NCBI GenBank assembly: GCA_027563935.2
Contig: CM050450.1
Span: 25,655,439 to 25,719,438 of the forward strand
From: Costus lasius
Lineage: Eukaryota > Streptophyta > Magnoliopsida > Zingiberales > Costaceae
Reading direction: 5' to 3'
Length of the DNA: 64,000 nucleotides
The first letter of the stretch is position 1; each line of letters starts with the position of its first letter. Below, piece by piece: positions 1 through 11,716 of this stretch. A program made the translations under genes and the position numbers. Under the pieces are notes generated by a model. The model saw nothing but the letters and a program-made list of their open reading frames with translations, was not told the DNA's origin and did no database searches.

Positions 1-501
1 CTTCTCCTTAGATGTGAGATCACTGAGGATCCAAACCTTACCCTGAGTAGATTTAAGAATGGCCTTAGACCAGACATCAAAAGAAGTCTAACCTATTACC
101 AGATAGATAGCTTAGAGGTAGCCTACCAAAGAGCTCTAGGGGTTGAACAAGAAATCAAGACTAGGAAAGAGTTCACACCCACTAGACCCTTCCTTAGGAC
201 TCCTTAAACCAATTCCCCTAGCCCAAGCCAACCTCAACCTAGGCCAACTCAAACTGTAGAACCAAGTAAACCTCAACCCAAACTAAACCAGGCCATAGGA
301 TCTAGTAGATTTGTCTGTCACAACTGTAAGCAGCCTGGACACTTAGCTAAAGACTGCACTAAGAGGTTCCTCGTGATCGAAGAAGACCCCTTATAACCTG
401 AGGCAACCCCTGAAAAAGAATTAGACCAAGACCCCAACCTTCAAAACATAGAATACCAAGATCTTGACACTAATGAGTTTACCTAGAACACCTTAGGGGT
501 A
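1..501 (+). pseudogene. gag: gypsy gag C-terminal part with CCHC zinc knuckle (broken)
   Basis: Frame 1 encodes the C-terminal capsid/nucleocapsid region of a Ty3/gypsy Gag, the structural protein that packages element RNA. A capsid tail (a YYQIDS-type segment) is followed by a Pro/Gln-rich linker and a CCHC knuckle (CHNCKQPGHLAKDC, codons about 316-357). In-frame stops lie at 205-207 (TAA), 394-396 (TAA) and 484-486 (TAG), so no full Gag can be made. The same frame runs into the protease at 502. Element C has the equivalent uninterrupted region at 43457-45160. The N-terminus is outside the window. Confidence 0.8.
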
Positions 502-1275
502 GTGAGGTGCAATCTAGTCAAACCTGTTCCCACTGAGGACTGGAGAAGGACAAGCATCTTCCATACTTACACCAAATGCCATGGTCACATGTGCAAGGTT
601 GTAATCGATAGAGGAAGCAGTGTCAATGTCGTCTCTCATGTAGTTGTGGTCAAACTTAAGTTAAAACTAGAGCCACACCCAAACCCATATAGCATATCAT
701 GGGTCAACCAAAATAGTGTACCCGTCACCCATAGATGCCTTTTGCCCCTTCAATTCGGCACCTATCAAGGACAGATCTGGTGTGATGTCATCACCATGGA
801 TGTCGCACAAGTCCTTCTAGGTCGCCCTTGGCTATCTGACATGGATGTGATCGACTATGGTCGCACCAATACTTATGTCTTTAGCCAAGATGGGCAAAAG
901 ATTAGGTTGAAACCTACCCTACCCAAGGAGCTTAGAGCCTCAACCAATAAGGGTAAGATAGAAGAAACCAAGTCTAGCAAACCCACCATCCAACTCATCC
1001 GACCCCAAGCTTTCACTAAGGAAATCCAAGACACCCAACCCATCTATTCCTTAGTCTTTAAGGAGCTCAACTCTGACCAAGAGGATAAGCCACCCCCAGA
1101 GATAGAAGAACTCCTCTTAGACTATAGTGAGTTAACCCCAGAGGAACTACCTATAGGCTTACCTCCTCTTAGAGACATCCAACACAATATAGACCTTGTC
1201 CCAGGCTCAACCTTGCCCAACTTACCCCATTATAGGATGAGCCCACTGAACATGAGGAACTTAAGAGACAGGTAG
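502..1275 (+). pseudogene. pro: gypsy retropepsin-like protease segment
   Basis: This open stretch of 257 codons is the aspartic-protease part of the polyprotein plus the linker before RT. It matches element C almost colinearly. The active-site region reads VVIDRGSS where C has VVIDGGSS, so the first Gly of the D-[GS]-G core is Arg, which probably destroys activity. The tail carries the ELTPEELP...[10 protein letters not shown] linker typical of this family. A one-base deletion near 1238 (compared with C) shifts the frame and ends the ORF at 1275. The ATG at 502 is only the first Met after a nonsense codon, not a true start. Confidence 0.8.
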
Positions 1276-2450
1276 ATGACCTCCTAGCTAAGGAACACAT
1301 TAGGGAAAGCCTAAGCCCTTGCGCAGTCCGAGCCCTTCTTAACCCAAAGATGGATGGTAGCTGGCACATGTGTATTGGCTGTAGGGCTATCAATAAGATA
1401 ACTGTGAAATATAGGTTCCCTATCCCAAGACTAGATGATATGCTAGACCTCCTTGTAGGATCTAAATGGTTTAGCAAACTTGACCTTAGGAGTGGTTATC
1501 ACCAAGTCAGGATAAGGTTAGGGGATGAATGGAAGACTGCCTTCAAAACAAAGGATGGTCTCTATGAGTGGTTGGTTATGCCCTTCGGGCTAACCAATGC
1601 CCCCTCAACCTTCATGAGATTAATGACCCAAGTGCTTTGACCCTATATAGGTAAATTCCTTATAGTCTATTTTGATGACATCCTGATATACAATAAGACT
1701 AAGGAAAAACACCTAGAACATCTAAGGAAGACCCTTGACCTGCTTAGGACTGAGAAGTTATACATCAACCTTAAGAAATGTTCTTTCCTCTCTCATAAGG
1801 TTGTCTTCTTGGGGTTTATTGTCTCTGAGTTAGGTTTACAAGCTGATCCTGCTAAGGTCCAAGCTATCTTAGACTAGCCTGAACCTAAGAGCCTCACTAA
1901 AGTTAGCAGTTTTCATGGCCTAGCTACTTTCTACCGTAGGTTCATGAATTTTAGCTCCATAGTTGCCCAATCACTAGTTGCATGAAATAAGGTGATTTTG
2001 CCTGGACCAAGTCTGCTAGTAAAGCTTTTTAAGAACTCAAGTCTAGGATGACCTCAGCCCCAGTTCTTAGGCTCCCAGACTTCAGCAAAGTCTTTGAGGT
2101 CGACTGTGATGCCTTTGGCATAGGCATAGGTGAGACCCTCAATCAAGAAGGTCACCCAATTACCTTCTTCAGTGAAAAACTGAATGAAGCTAGGTAGAAA
2201 TACTTGACTTACGACAAAGAGTTCTATGCTGTAGTCCAAACCCTTAGACATTTTAGGCACTACCTAATCCACACTGAGTTCACCCTTCATAGTGATCACC
2301 AAGCCTTATCTTTCCTGAATGCCCAAAAGAAACTCAACTTTAGGCATGCTAAATGGGTAGAATATCTTCAACAGTTTACCTTTGTGCTTAAACATAAATC
2401 TGGAACTGAAAATGTGGTAGCTGATGCTTTGAGTAGAGTTACTTCGCTTA
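1276..2450 (+). pseudogene. pol: gypsy reverse transcriptase and RNase H (broken)
   Basis: Colinear with the RT-RNase H of element C. Visible RT blocks are the fingers motif around 1390-1500 ([10 protein letters not shown]), the [12 protein letters not shown] block near 1580-1612 and the catalytic YFDD at 1668-1679. RNase H shows VDCDAFG near 2099-2119, the TYDKEFYAV block near 2207-2230 and HSDHQALSF near 2288-2314. Inactivating lesions include TGA at 1638-1640, a TAG in the segment after the RT thumb (near 1875), disruption around 1960-2030 and a TAG near 2194. RT and RNase H would copy element RNA into cDNA in virus-like particles. Confidence 0.85.
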
Positions 2451-3953
2451 TTCAAAAACTGCATGTTGAACTTATTGGTTTTGATTGCATGAAGTTTGCT
2501 TACTTAGATTGTTTTGATTTCTCTGCCATATATCATGATTTGAGCTTAGATGTCCATAGCCATTCTCTGTATACCCTTAGGGATGGATACCTATTTCTTG
2601 GTCCGACACTTTGTGTGCCCAAGACTTCTATCCGGGACTCCCTAGTTTGGGAAATCCATGGAGGAGGGTCTGCTGGACACCACAGACGTGAGAAAACCCT
2701 GGACCTGATGGAGGAACGGTTCTATTGGCCGAACCTCTACAGGGATGTAGCCAAAGTAGTGAGACACTGTAAGGCCTGTCAAACCACTAAGGTTCAGAAA
2801 CATAACTTTGGGTTATACACACCTCTTCCTATTCCTAGAGCCCCATGGCCAGATATAAGTATGGATTTCATCTTAGGCTTGCCTAGAACCCAATCTAAGT
2901 ATGACTCTATCTTTGTGATCGTAGATAGGTTCACCAAAATGGCCCATTTCCTACCCTACAGGAAAACTTCTAATGCTTCCTACATAGCCCGCCTATTCTT
3001 TAAGGAAGTAGTTAGACATCATGATACCCCTCTTAATATTGTGTCTGATAGGGATACTAGTTTTGTCAGCCACTTTTGGAGAACCCTGTGGAAACTTCTA
3101 GGCACAAACTTAAAATTCTTCACTACCTATCATCCTCAGACGGATGGTTAGACAAAAGTGGTCAATAGATCACTTATGAGTATTCTTAGGAGCCTAGTTG
3201 GAGAGCACCCTGGCAATTGGGATAAACTGCTGCCCACAGCCGAGTTCTCTTATAACAGTGTGCCTAACCAAACCACTGGCCTTTCCCCCTTTCAAGCCCA
3301 CTTAGGGTACCAGCCAAACAAACCCATTGATCTCCTTCCTGCACCTAGGCATTTTCATATTTCTATATCTGCTAGAGACTTAGCCTTTCATGTTTTATAG
3401 CTTCATCACGAGTTGTATAGCACTATGTTAGACTCTGTTAATCGTTATCGTGATGATGCTAACAAGACACGCCGAGAAAGGGCATTTTCTGTAGGTGATC
3501 AGGTAATTCTGCGAATCTGTGAGGAGCGAATCCAAGGGCAGGGTCGCAAGCAGGACGCGAAGGGTCCCCTTCACCATCACTAGGAAGATCAACAACAATG
3601 CGTACATTTTGGATCTGCCGCCCAATCTGGGGATCCTAGCCACTGTTAATGTGGAGGATCTCACACTCTACCATGAGCCGTTTCCCACCCTGGAGCCTGA
3701 TGACGACCATGAGCAAGCCATTGAAGCCATTCTAGAAGATCAGACTCGTCTCACACATGACGAGGTACAAGTATTTTACCGAGTCCGATTTAGTACTGGT
3801 GAGGAGACCTGGCTTCCTGAGGCTGAGTTTGTCCAAGCCAACTCAGAGTTACTCCAAGGGTATAAGGATTATTCTCTGGAGGAGAATTTTTCCCACCCGG
3901 GCAGAAATGATGGGGGGCCAAGACTAGCTCCGAGGAGGTCCACTAGGATCTGA
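2451..3953 (+). pseudogene. int: gypsy integrase with GPF and chromodomain-like C-terminus (broken)
   Basis: The integrase follows RNase H in frame. An HHCC zinc-binding module (GGGSAGHHRREKT then HCKACQ, about 2660-2790) precedes the DDE core: D in SMDFILGLP, D in IVSDRDTSF and the HPQTDG block near 3130. A TAG at 3149-3151 cuts the core just before the catalytic Glu region. A second stop is at 3398-3400, and a frameshift near 3545-3575 leads into the GPF-like segment (NNNAYILDLP, NVEDLTLYHE) and a chromodomain-like tail (IEAILEDQTR...EETWLPEAEF). As in element C, the coding sequence continues into the 3' LTR, which starts at 3908. Confidence 0.83.
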
Positions 3954-4553
3954 AGGAAACCTCTCAGGTATGGGTTTTCTTCTTAGGATTCTACTTTCCT
4001 TATTTGCATTGCATCGCATCATGGTAGGTTAGCTCCACCCTCCAGTATAACATGTAGTTACATGTAGGTTTACTTTCCTATTTGAATAAAATGTTGCATC
4101 ATGATAGGATAGAACCATAGCACGTGTATTTGCATCTACAATACATAGGCAAAATTCAGCTCATCACTCACTCACCTAGTGAGCTCTAAAGAAGGAAATT
4201 CAACTTAGTTCAACTCTCATCATTTGAAGACTTGAGTTGAAAGGGCTTCATCAAATCATCAACTCCCTTGCCAACTCTAGCGTTGGGTGCCCACATCAAC
4301 ATTCAAGAAATCGACCACAATTAGATCCACCAATTACTCCCCGAAAATACCCAGATTAGGCTTGAAAACTCTAGATCGAAGGTCGGAGATGGTCGGAAAA
4401 AGTTTCCGGAGGGTTTAGAGGGCAAGAGCGAGATAAAATCTCAAGGTCAGCACTGGATCGAGTGAAAACACGGGAGAAAAAAACCTAAAACACAGCTGAA
4501 GAATGTTGAATGATAATGTTTAATTAATATCTTGCTTATGTTTATCTTTGTTC
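3908..4553 (+). repeat. 3' LTR remnant of the gypsy element, then undefined sequence
   Basis: The LTR begins TGATGG directly after a CCCGGGCAGAAA stretch, matching the PPT/LTR border of element C. Similarity to the C LTR is clear for about 200 bp and then fades. The LTR end and the start of the ATH1 LTR that A1 interrupts lie somewhere before 4553. AT-rich sequence from about 4510 resembles the LTR upstream of ATH3. There is no coding sequence. Confidence 0.55.
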
Positions 4554-6437
4554 TGTTGGGAAACCCCGGGGACATTTTACAATTTTTCAGAGACACATAC
4601 ATACATTGCACAGTGGAAGAATGTCCCCGAAACAGGCCCGTCCCAAAAACCCAGTGAAGATCGCATGCAAGTCGACACGATGAGTTAGAAAATACCTCAG
4701 AGCAAGATGAGGTCGATGTCGTGATAGGCGCCCAACTGTGCGCCGTCTGCAGTCTCACACACACGGATGCCTCGAGTCCTCTTCTTCCACGCCCGGTGCT
4801 AGCCTCGGGAAGAAGATCCAAGCCTTAGGGAGATGCTCCAACCACCTTGCGCCACCAAGAGAGAAAGATGCGCCAAGTGGTAAGGAAGGAGAAGCTTGCG
4901 GCCACTTGATGGAAGAGGAAGAGATTGCGCCAATGCTCCTTGCTCTCGCTCCCTTCTTATGTTCACGCCTCCAAGGATGAATCATAATAAGAGAGGGCGG
5001 CTAGGGTCACATATATAGGGCAAGAGGCGATTAGGGCAAGGGCTAGGATCATGACAAGTGTAGGGCTAGGATGAGGAGGTTTGATGCAAGGAAAGTCTCC
5101 AAGACTTTACCATAAACTTCATTCAACCTTTCCATAATTCCCAAAGTACCATATCAGCCCAAGACATGCCTTAAAGGCATTCATACCATCAAGGGAGAAG
5201 GGCTAGGCGCAAATTGCTTCCTTAATGAAGCAATTTTGCCACCCTAACCCCATATGCCCCTTAGGCGCCAATGGGGTTGGGTTTCTCCCCATTATACCCT
5301 TTTAGCCTCTCTTCTCTTCATGAGAACTTGTTATTGGGCTTCATTGGATAATGAGCTAGCCCAAACTTCATCCTATGGGTTGATTAAGCATTTGGATCCA
5401 ATCCAATGCAACCCTAATCCAAGTGTGACCAACCATGGTCAAATACGGGTCAACCTGCCAAAAATGAAGTTTGGCTCCAATAACATTCTTCCATCTCATC
5501 AGGCCCATTGGCGCTGATGAAATCTCCCAATTAGATCCGAGTTATCCAATAACTCGATCATAAGGCTTCCTGATCAATACGAGAACTCAAGTATCAAGGT
5601 GTGCGACCCTGTAGGTTCCTCTGACGCTGGCAGTGCTGACCAAAGGTCATCACAAGCAGTGAGTGGCACCTAGCAGTGCATCGCTGCTACCCAGGTCATT
5701 GGAATGGATATCGACATCGACATCCCCATCATCGCAACTAGGTACAGATGCATTACAGTCTCTTTGCCGGACTGATATCCGATTGGACAAGTGTGTCACC
5801 ACTTGTTTTTCACCCAATCACATGGCTATGACTAAAACAGGTTCTTACCTGGGTATGGCCATACACTCTCAGTCATAGAACCATAAAGGAGCTCCATGGA
5901 TATCATGCTTCCTTAGGGAAGGGGCAAATCCTATGTCTGTCCATTGATCTTCTCATATGGGTCGTGACATGCTGAATAACAACCGTTATGACCTCCCAGC
6001 TACGGCAAGGTGTTGGGTTGTATCAAAGCAAGTCCCTAACCATATAGAATGATCAATGACCTCAAGTCAAGGGATCAATGCATCTCCTGTCACTTATGAG
6101 GATAACTCATGACACCAAGTCATAGCCTCATAGCGGGTCTATCCAGTATATCCTCCAATGATATACCCATGTGTCTGCGTTAGCACCACGTACCTAACCA
6201 GCTCACATACCAGTCTCACAAGTACCATAGCTGTCCCATATCTACTAAGGTACATCGATTGGGGACAATAGTTTGAGCACAGATCCAATCTATCTCCAGG
6301 GACATTATCATGTCAGTACATGTGCGTAGATGTAAACAAACATTGATAATGACAATGCCAGAATGATATATATAAATATCAAAGTCAAGTAGTACATAAG
6401 TGGACCAAAACTAGGTCCTAGGGCATATACACCAACA
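4554..6437 (-). repeat. A1 3' LTR
   Basis: LTR of 1884 bp, nearly identical to 11717-13605. It lacks four or five bases present in the other copy near 4672 (GGGG run) and carries scattered substitutions. Small ORFs seen here recur in the partner LTR and have no recognisable domain. Confidence 0.95.
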
Positions 6438-6449
6438 ATCTCCCACTTG
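6438..6449 (-). other. A1 polypurine tract
   Basis: In the sense direction CAAGTGGGAGAT directly precedes the 3' LTR start TGTTGG. This is the usual plant copia plus-strand primer. The same tract adjoins every copia LTR in the window (24865, 18909, 35333 and 50335). Confidence 0.85.
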
Positions 6450-6458
6450 CACTAAGAC

Positions 6459-9400
6459 CTAGAGGTTGAGAAATCTTAACCCCATATCTCTAGCGTGACC
6501 ATCATGCTTCTGCTGCGCCAAAGCCTTGGTCAATGGGTCTGCCAGATTGTTTTCTGTGTCTACTCTGCTAATCTTGACATCACCTCTGTCAATGATCTCT
6601 CTGATCAGGTGAAATCTTCTGAGTATGTGTTTGGATCTTTGATGAGACCGTGGTTCCTTGGCTTGTGCAATTGCTCCATTGTTGTCACAATAGAGCTCAA
6701 TGGGATCCACTGCACTAGGAACCACCTGAAGATCAGATATGAACTTCCTTATCCAAACAGCTTCCTTGGCTGCCTCAGAAGCAGCCACATACTCAGCTTC
6801 GGTTGTAGAATCTGCTATGGTGGATTACTTGAAGCTCTTCCAACATACCGCGCCTCCATTTATCTTGAACACATAGCCGGCCTGCGATCTAAAGTCATCA
6901 GGGTCAGACTGGAATGATGCATCAGTATAGCCCTGCATACTGAGCTCTTCCTGTCCCCCATAGACCAAGAACAAATCCTTAGTTCTCCTCAGATACTTTA
7001 GGATGTTCTTTACAGCCACCCAGTGCTGCAGACCTGGATTGGATTGGTATCGGCTGGTTATGCTTACAGCATATGCCACGTCTGGTCTAGTACACAACAT
7101 TGCATACATGATCGATCCTACTGCTGAAGCATAAGGAATTCGACTCATGTCATCCCTCTCAGCCTGTGTTGTAGGACACTGGCTCTTTGAGAGAGTAAGG
7201 CCATGTCTTACTGGAAGGTATCCTTTCTTGGATTGCTCCAAGTTAAACCTCTCCAGGACCTTATCAATGTAGGTACTCTGACTAAGAGCCAGGAGCCTCT
7301 TGGATCTATCTCGGTAAATCCTCACGCCTAGAATATAGGCGGCCTCCCCTAAGTCTTTCATCTCAAAACACTTCCCTAACCATGTCTTCACAGCTTGAAG
7401 ACTAGGGATGTCGTTTCCGATGAGTAGTATGTCATCGACATACAAGACCAGAAAAATCACCAAGCTCCCACTGAATTTTCTATATACACAGGCGTCATCT
7501 TCGCTTTTGATAAAGCCATAATCTCTCACAGCTTCATCAAATCGAAGATTCCAACTTCGAGATGCTTGCTTTAATCCATAAATGGATCTCTTTAGCCTGC
7601 AGACCTTACTAGCCTCTGCAGGATGGATGAAGCCATCAGGTTGTGTCATGTACACATCCTCAGTCAGCTTCCCGTTAAGGAACGCTGTCTTCACATCCAT
7701 CTGCCATATCTCATAGTCATGATATGCAGCTATAGCAAGCAGAATCCGAATGGACTTGATCATGGCAACTGGCGAGAAGGTTTCATCATAATCCACCCCG
7801 TGGACTTGTTTAAATCCTTTAGCCACTAGTCTACCCTTATAGGTAACTATATTGCCATCCATGTCTGTCTTTTTCTTGAAGACCCATTTACACCCTATGG
7901 GTTTTACCCCATCAGGCAGCTCAACCAAATCCCAGACTTGGTTAGCCGACATGGAGTCCATCTCGGATCGCATGGCGTCAAGCCATCTCTCGGAGTCCGG
8001 TCCACTGACCGCCTCATCATAGGTTCTAGGTTCATCCTCAATGATGAAGATCCCATCGTGTTGGGTCGGTAGAGACCCATACCTTTCAGGTGCACGACGA
8101 ATTCTCCCAGACCTACGTGGGACCTGTGTCTGAGCCTCAGATTGTATAACAACCGGTGCAGGTGGCTCAGATTCCATCTCTTTGTCTTGTGGTTGCACTT
8201 GGACCTCATCCAAGTCAAAATCCCTCCCACTAACTTCTTTCATAAGAAATTCTTTCTCTAGAAAGACAGCACCCCGAGCAACAAAAACTTTGTTGTCGGT
8301 TGGGACATAGAAGTAGTATCCTTTAGTTTCCTTAGGATACCCCACAAATACACACTTATCAGATCTAGGTTCTAGCTTGCTAGAATCCTGACGTTTGACA
8401 TAAGCCTCACATCCCCAGATCCTGATAAACGTGAGATTAGGGCGTCTCCCACTCCATACCTCGTATGGTATTTTGGAGACACTCTTAGATGGAATATTAT
8501 TCAGTATCAGAGAAGCTGTCTCTAGTGCATGCCCCCAGAATGAGGGAGGTAGAGTTGCATGACTCATCATAGATCGAACCATATCCAATAAAGTTCGATT
8601 TCTCCTTTCAGACACACCATTCCATTGAGGTGTTCCAGGAGGAGTGAGTTGGGATATGATCCCAGACTCTCTCAGATAGTCAAAGAACTCTCCACTCAGG
8701 TATTCTCCACCTCGATCAGATCGAAGAGCTTTAATGGATCTTCCAAGCTGGTTCTCTACTTCATTCTTGAACTCTTTGAATTTCTCAAAGGACTCAGATT
8801 TATGTCTTATTAGGTAGACATATCCATACCTACTGAAGTCATCAGTGAAGGTAATGAAGTAGTTGTACCCTCCTCTGGCTTGTTTATTGAAAGGCCCACA
8901 CACATCAGTATGTATGAGATCCAATAAACCTCCTGCCCTCTCACCAATCTTGGTGAAGGGTGCTTTTGTCATTTTCCCCAATAAACAAGGTTCACAGGTA
9001 TCAAATTCCTCCAAGGAACTTGAATCTAACAATCCATTTGCATGGAGTTGTTGGATGCGATTTTTGTTTATATGGGCTAATCGACAGTGCCATAGGAAAG
9101 CACCAACTGAACCACTCAGTTTGGTCCTTTTATTACTTATGTTACAGATAGAACTTTCCATATCCAAGATATACAGACCATTGCACAAAGTACCCTTCCC
9201 ATAGAACATATTTGCAAATGAAAAAGAACAAGAGTTCTTATTTATTTCAAACTTAAATCCCTTCTTTGCTAAGCAAGGAATGGATACAATGTTCTTAGTA
9301 AGTGAAGGTACACAAAAGCAATTATCTAGTTCTAATAGAAGTCCAGAAGGCAAGGAGAGAGTCAAGACGCCTACAGCAACAGCAGCAACCTGTGCCCCAT

Positions 9401-10058
9401 TTCCAACGCGTAGGTCAATCTCTCCAGGTCGCACCGATCTACTTTTCTTGAGCCCCTGCATATTTGTACAAATATGAGCTCCACATGCGGTATCCAATAC
9501 CCATGACATAGAAGTAGAAAGATTGACTTCTGTAACATAGATACCTGAGCATGAAGACGAAGCCTTGCCTCTCTTCTTCTCATTCTGAAGTCGTACTATG
9601 TCCTTTATCATGTGAGGTGGTCCTCCACATGAGTAGCACTTATTATTCCTGACTCTTTCCATCTTTATTTTCAATGTTTTAGTTAAGCCTTTGGGCTTAA
9701 CACATTGAATGTCTACTTTAGGAGGGTTGAGCTCAACCAATGCATCAAAGAGCTGCCTTAGACTAGAAATAATTTCAGAGGCACTCTTAGATTCATATTG
9801 CCCTCTTAGCTCGGGCGACATGTTGGTTAGCATCAATTGTGCAATCTCCAAAGTATCAGCTTGATGCTTATCATAAGCATCCTTCTCAGCTGCTGAGGCC
9901 AAGCATGGAAGTGGCTCAGGAATTGGCTTCTCAAGGACATATAGCTTCCTCTCGAGCTTGAGCACAATTCTCAAGTTCATATACCAATCCTTTAAGTTGG
10001 ATCCAACCAACTTATCCCTTTCCAGGGTAGATCGCAGTGACCATCTGCCATTGTTCAT
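6459..10058 (-). pseudogene. gag-pol: A1 copia gag-pol polyprotein, one nonsense codon
   Basis: One reading frame encodes the whole copia polyprotein. The preferred start is the ATG at 10056-10058, just after a splice-acceptor-like TTATTGTAG; an upstream ATG (10104-10106) also opens the frame. Numbered from that upstream Met: Gag about 17-185, with a defective zinc knuckle (C157, C160, H165 present, last Cys replaced by I170); protease DTACG at 205; integrase H340/H345/C371/C374 then D401, D464, E500; RT with YVDD at 889-892; RNase H with D1062. A TAA at 6825-6827 replaces CAA (Gln in A2) inside RNase H; the same frame continues to 6459 with STTEAEY and the conserved tail. Gag is short, lacking the roughly 100-residue centre usual in copia Gags. 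Otherwise nearly intact. Confidence 0.93.
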
Positions 10059-11703
10059 TCTTCTACAATAACCAAGAAACAGCAGATTAGTACTACTTCG
10101 AATCATTTAAACTGGACTTGTTTTAAACGATTACTGCTCCCACTATTTTAAATTCGAATTGACAACCCACAAAGTCAATCGGGAAGTTTAAGACTTCCTA
10201 GTGAGATGGGATCCTTATTTCACATGAGGCTTTGCGTCCCACGAGGGTGGGATGAGATGCACAAAGTAACCCATGTTTCCTAAGGTGGGCACGCCGGCCG
10301 GTTGCTCCAAGCAACTCCCCTTGTTGAGACAGTCTTGGGCATTTCATGTCCAGCGAGGGCTGGATATAACATGAAACCCTAACCTCTCAACGATGCCTCT
10401 AGACTTTCACTATGTGCCCAGTACATGTGAATTTCTAGTCAAGTCCATTCCTAACCGTTTATGCCCAGGGCCAATGAGTTTCCTTGCGAAGGCACGCCCA
10501 GGTTAAAACTGGACTGGGGAAACCATTGTCACCACACACTTTCTAAAGATAAGTGGGTGTGTCCCACGAGGGTGGGAACCAGTTCACAACTCCACTGATC
10601 GATAGCTTAGTGAGGGCTACGCGTTAGAAGGCTTCTAGACTTGATATTTTATGAGGGTTTTTAAGGTCTCATCAGTTTTATCTTATGTCTAACAATACAG
10701 GCATGCAATCCTATAGTGATAACATAATGATAAAACATCATAGGCATGCTTTTAGCAGATAAGGAAAGCAGTAAAAGATGATGTGATCAAAGCCCTTTCA
10801 AGACATTGAACCAACCCATGCCAAAAGGAGGTTCAACTCTTGACATAGGACTCAAGCCCCTATGATAGACCTATCCTAGCCGCCCTCTATCTTGGTCTTC
10901 AAGGTGGGCTCCAAGGTCCTTCCTTCATGGCTTAGCTCTCAAACCTTAAGGGTGGACCTCAAAGGTTCGGCCAATGCCATGGTCTTCCTCCAAGGAGAAT
11001 GCGCCTCAATGAAAGATGCCAAGTTAGCTAGCTCTCAAACCCAAGGGTTCGGCCATGCCTAACTTGTGCCATCAAGCAAGGTTGCGCCTTTTCCTTGATG
11101 CTTGTTGCGCCACCATCCAAGGTGCGCCAACTTCATGCATGCGCCAAGCTCCAAGTACATGCGCTACCCTAGTCTTCTTAAAAGCAAAAAGAAAAGCGGC
11201 ACGCAGGCCTCACGAGGATACATCACAGGCATGCAAAGGGGGGCTTGACTAATGATCACAACATTATGCACAATCAAGGTATTTACTCATGCAATTCTAC
11301 ATGCTCATGAAAAACATAAAATCTGAAATTTTACTTTTTCATTAAAACCAGTCTCTTTTTCTCATCTTCTTCTCACAAATCTTTTGGTTAATTGCGATTT
11401 ATTTTTCAAGATGATTTCGGAGATCCTTTCGGCTGGCAATTTTGTCAGATCAAGAGACTTGGCCAGTCCGAAGACACAATGCCCGTCCTACTTGACAAAA
11501 CTACTTGCGCCTTTGATCTTTAAATCAGACAAGAAAAATAGTCCAAAAATCCAAAAGAGATTGAGAGGATGATAGAAACAAGAAACCCTAATTTTTCCTA
11601 CTTAGAAAAATCGTTTGCCATGCATCATGCTATTTTCGAAAATAGAGATATGGCATGTGAGCATGAAAGAAAAGCATAAAACATCGTTCGAGTCTTGCAA
11701 GTC
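10059..11703 (-). other. A1 long 5' leader, non-coding
   Basis: 1.6 kb between PBS and gag with no supported ORF. The half nearest gag (about 10200-10650) is strongly conserved in A2, B1 and B2 and contains three short hairpins. The half nearest the PBS is rich in TGCGCC-type hexamers. The 3' end has an intron-like acceptor: TACTAAT (10086-10092), a T-rich tract and TTGTAG ending at 10063. Confidence 0.75.
10237..10577 (-). promoter_or_regulatory. Three CCUC-loop hairpins in A1 leader
   Basis: Hairpins at 10237-10252, 10349-10364 and 10562-10577. In the RNA sense each is a 6-bp perfect stem closing a CCUC tetraloop: UCCCAC/GUGGGA, UCCAGC/GCUGGA and UCCCAC/GUGGGA. Homologous sites with the same order occur in A2 (28628, 28739, 28950), B1 (22331, 22445, 22656) and B2 (38755, 46970, 47181). 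Function is unknown; packaging, dimerisation or translation control are possible. Confidence 0.6.
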
Positions 11704-11715
11704 GCTCTGATACCA
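11704..11715 (-). other. A1 primer binding site (initiator tRNA-Met)
   Basis: Sense TGGTATCAGAGC, complementary to the 3' end of plant initiator tRNA-Met, one base from the 5' LTR. Confidence 0.93.
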
Positions 11716-11716
11716 C

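Larger units (their letters stand above)
1..4500 (+). mobile_element. CRM-like Ty3/gypsy retrotransposon remnant
   Basis: A plus-strand gypsy element enters from the left edge. Order is gag (zinc knuckle), protease, RT, RNase H, integrase, chromodomain-like tail, then a 3' LTR starting TGATGG. It is the same family as element C (38832-46927, opposite strand), with protein similarity throughout, but it has many stops and frameshifts and is older. The 5' LTR lies outside the window. The right end is uncertain because the LTR end cannot be matched to C. Confidence 0.85.

Noticed and set aside
4738..4985. Short ORFs on both strands in the A1 LTR (also at 11905-12152)
   Set aside because: They recur because the LTR is duplicated, lie across U3/R non-coding sequence, overlap one another on opposite strands and have no domain.
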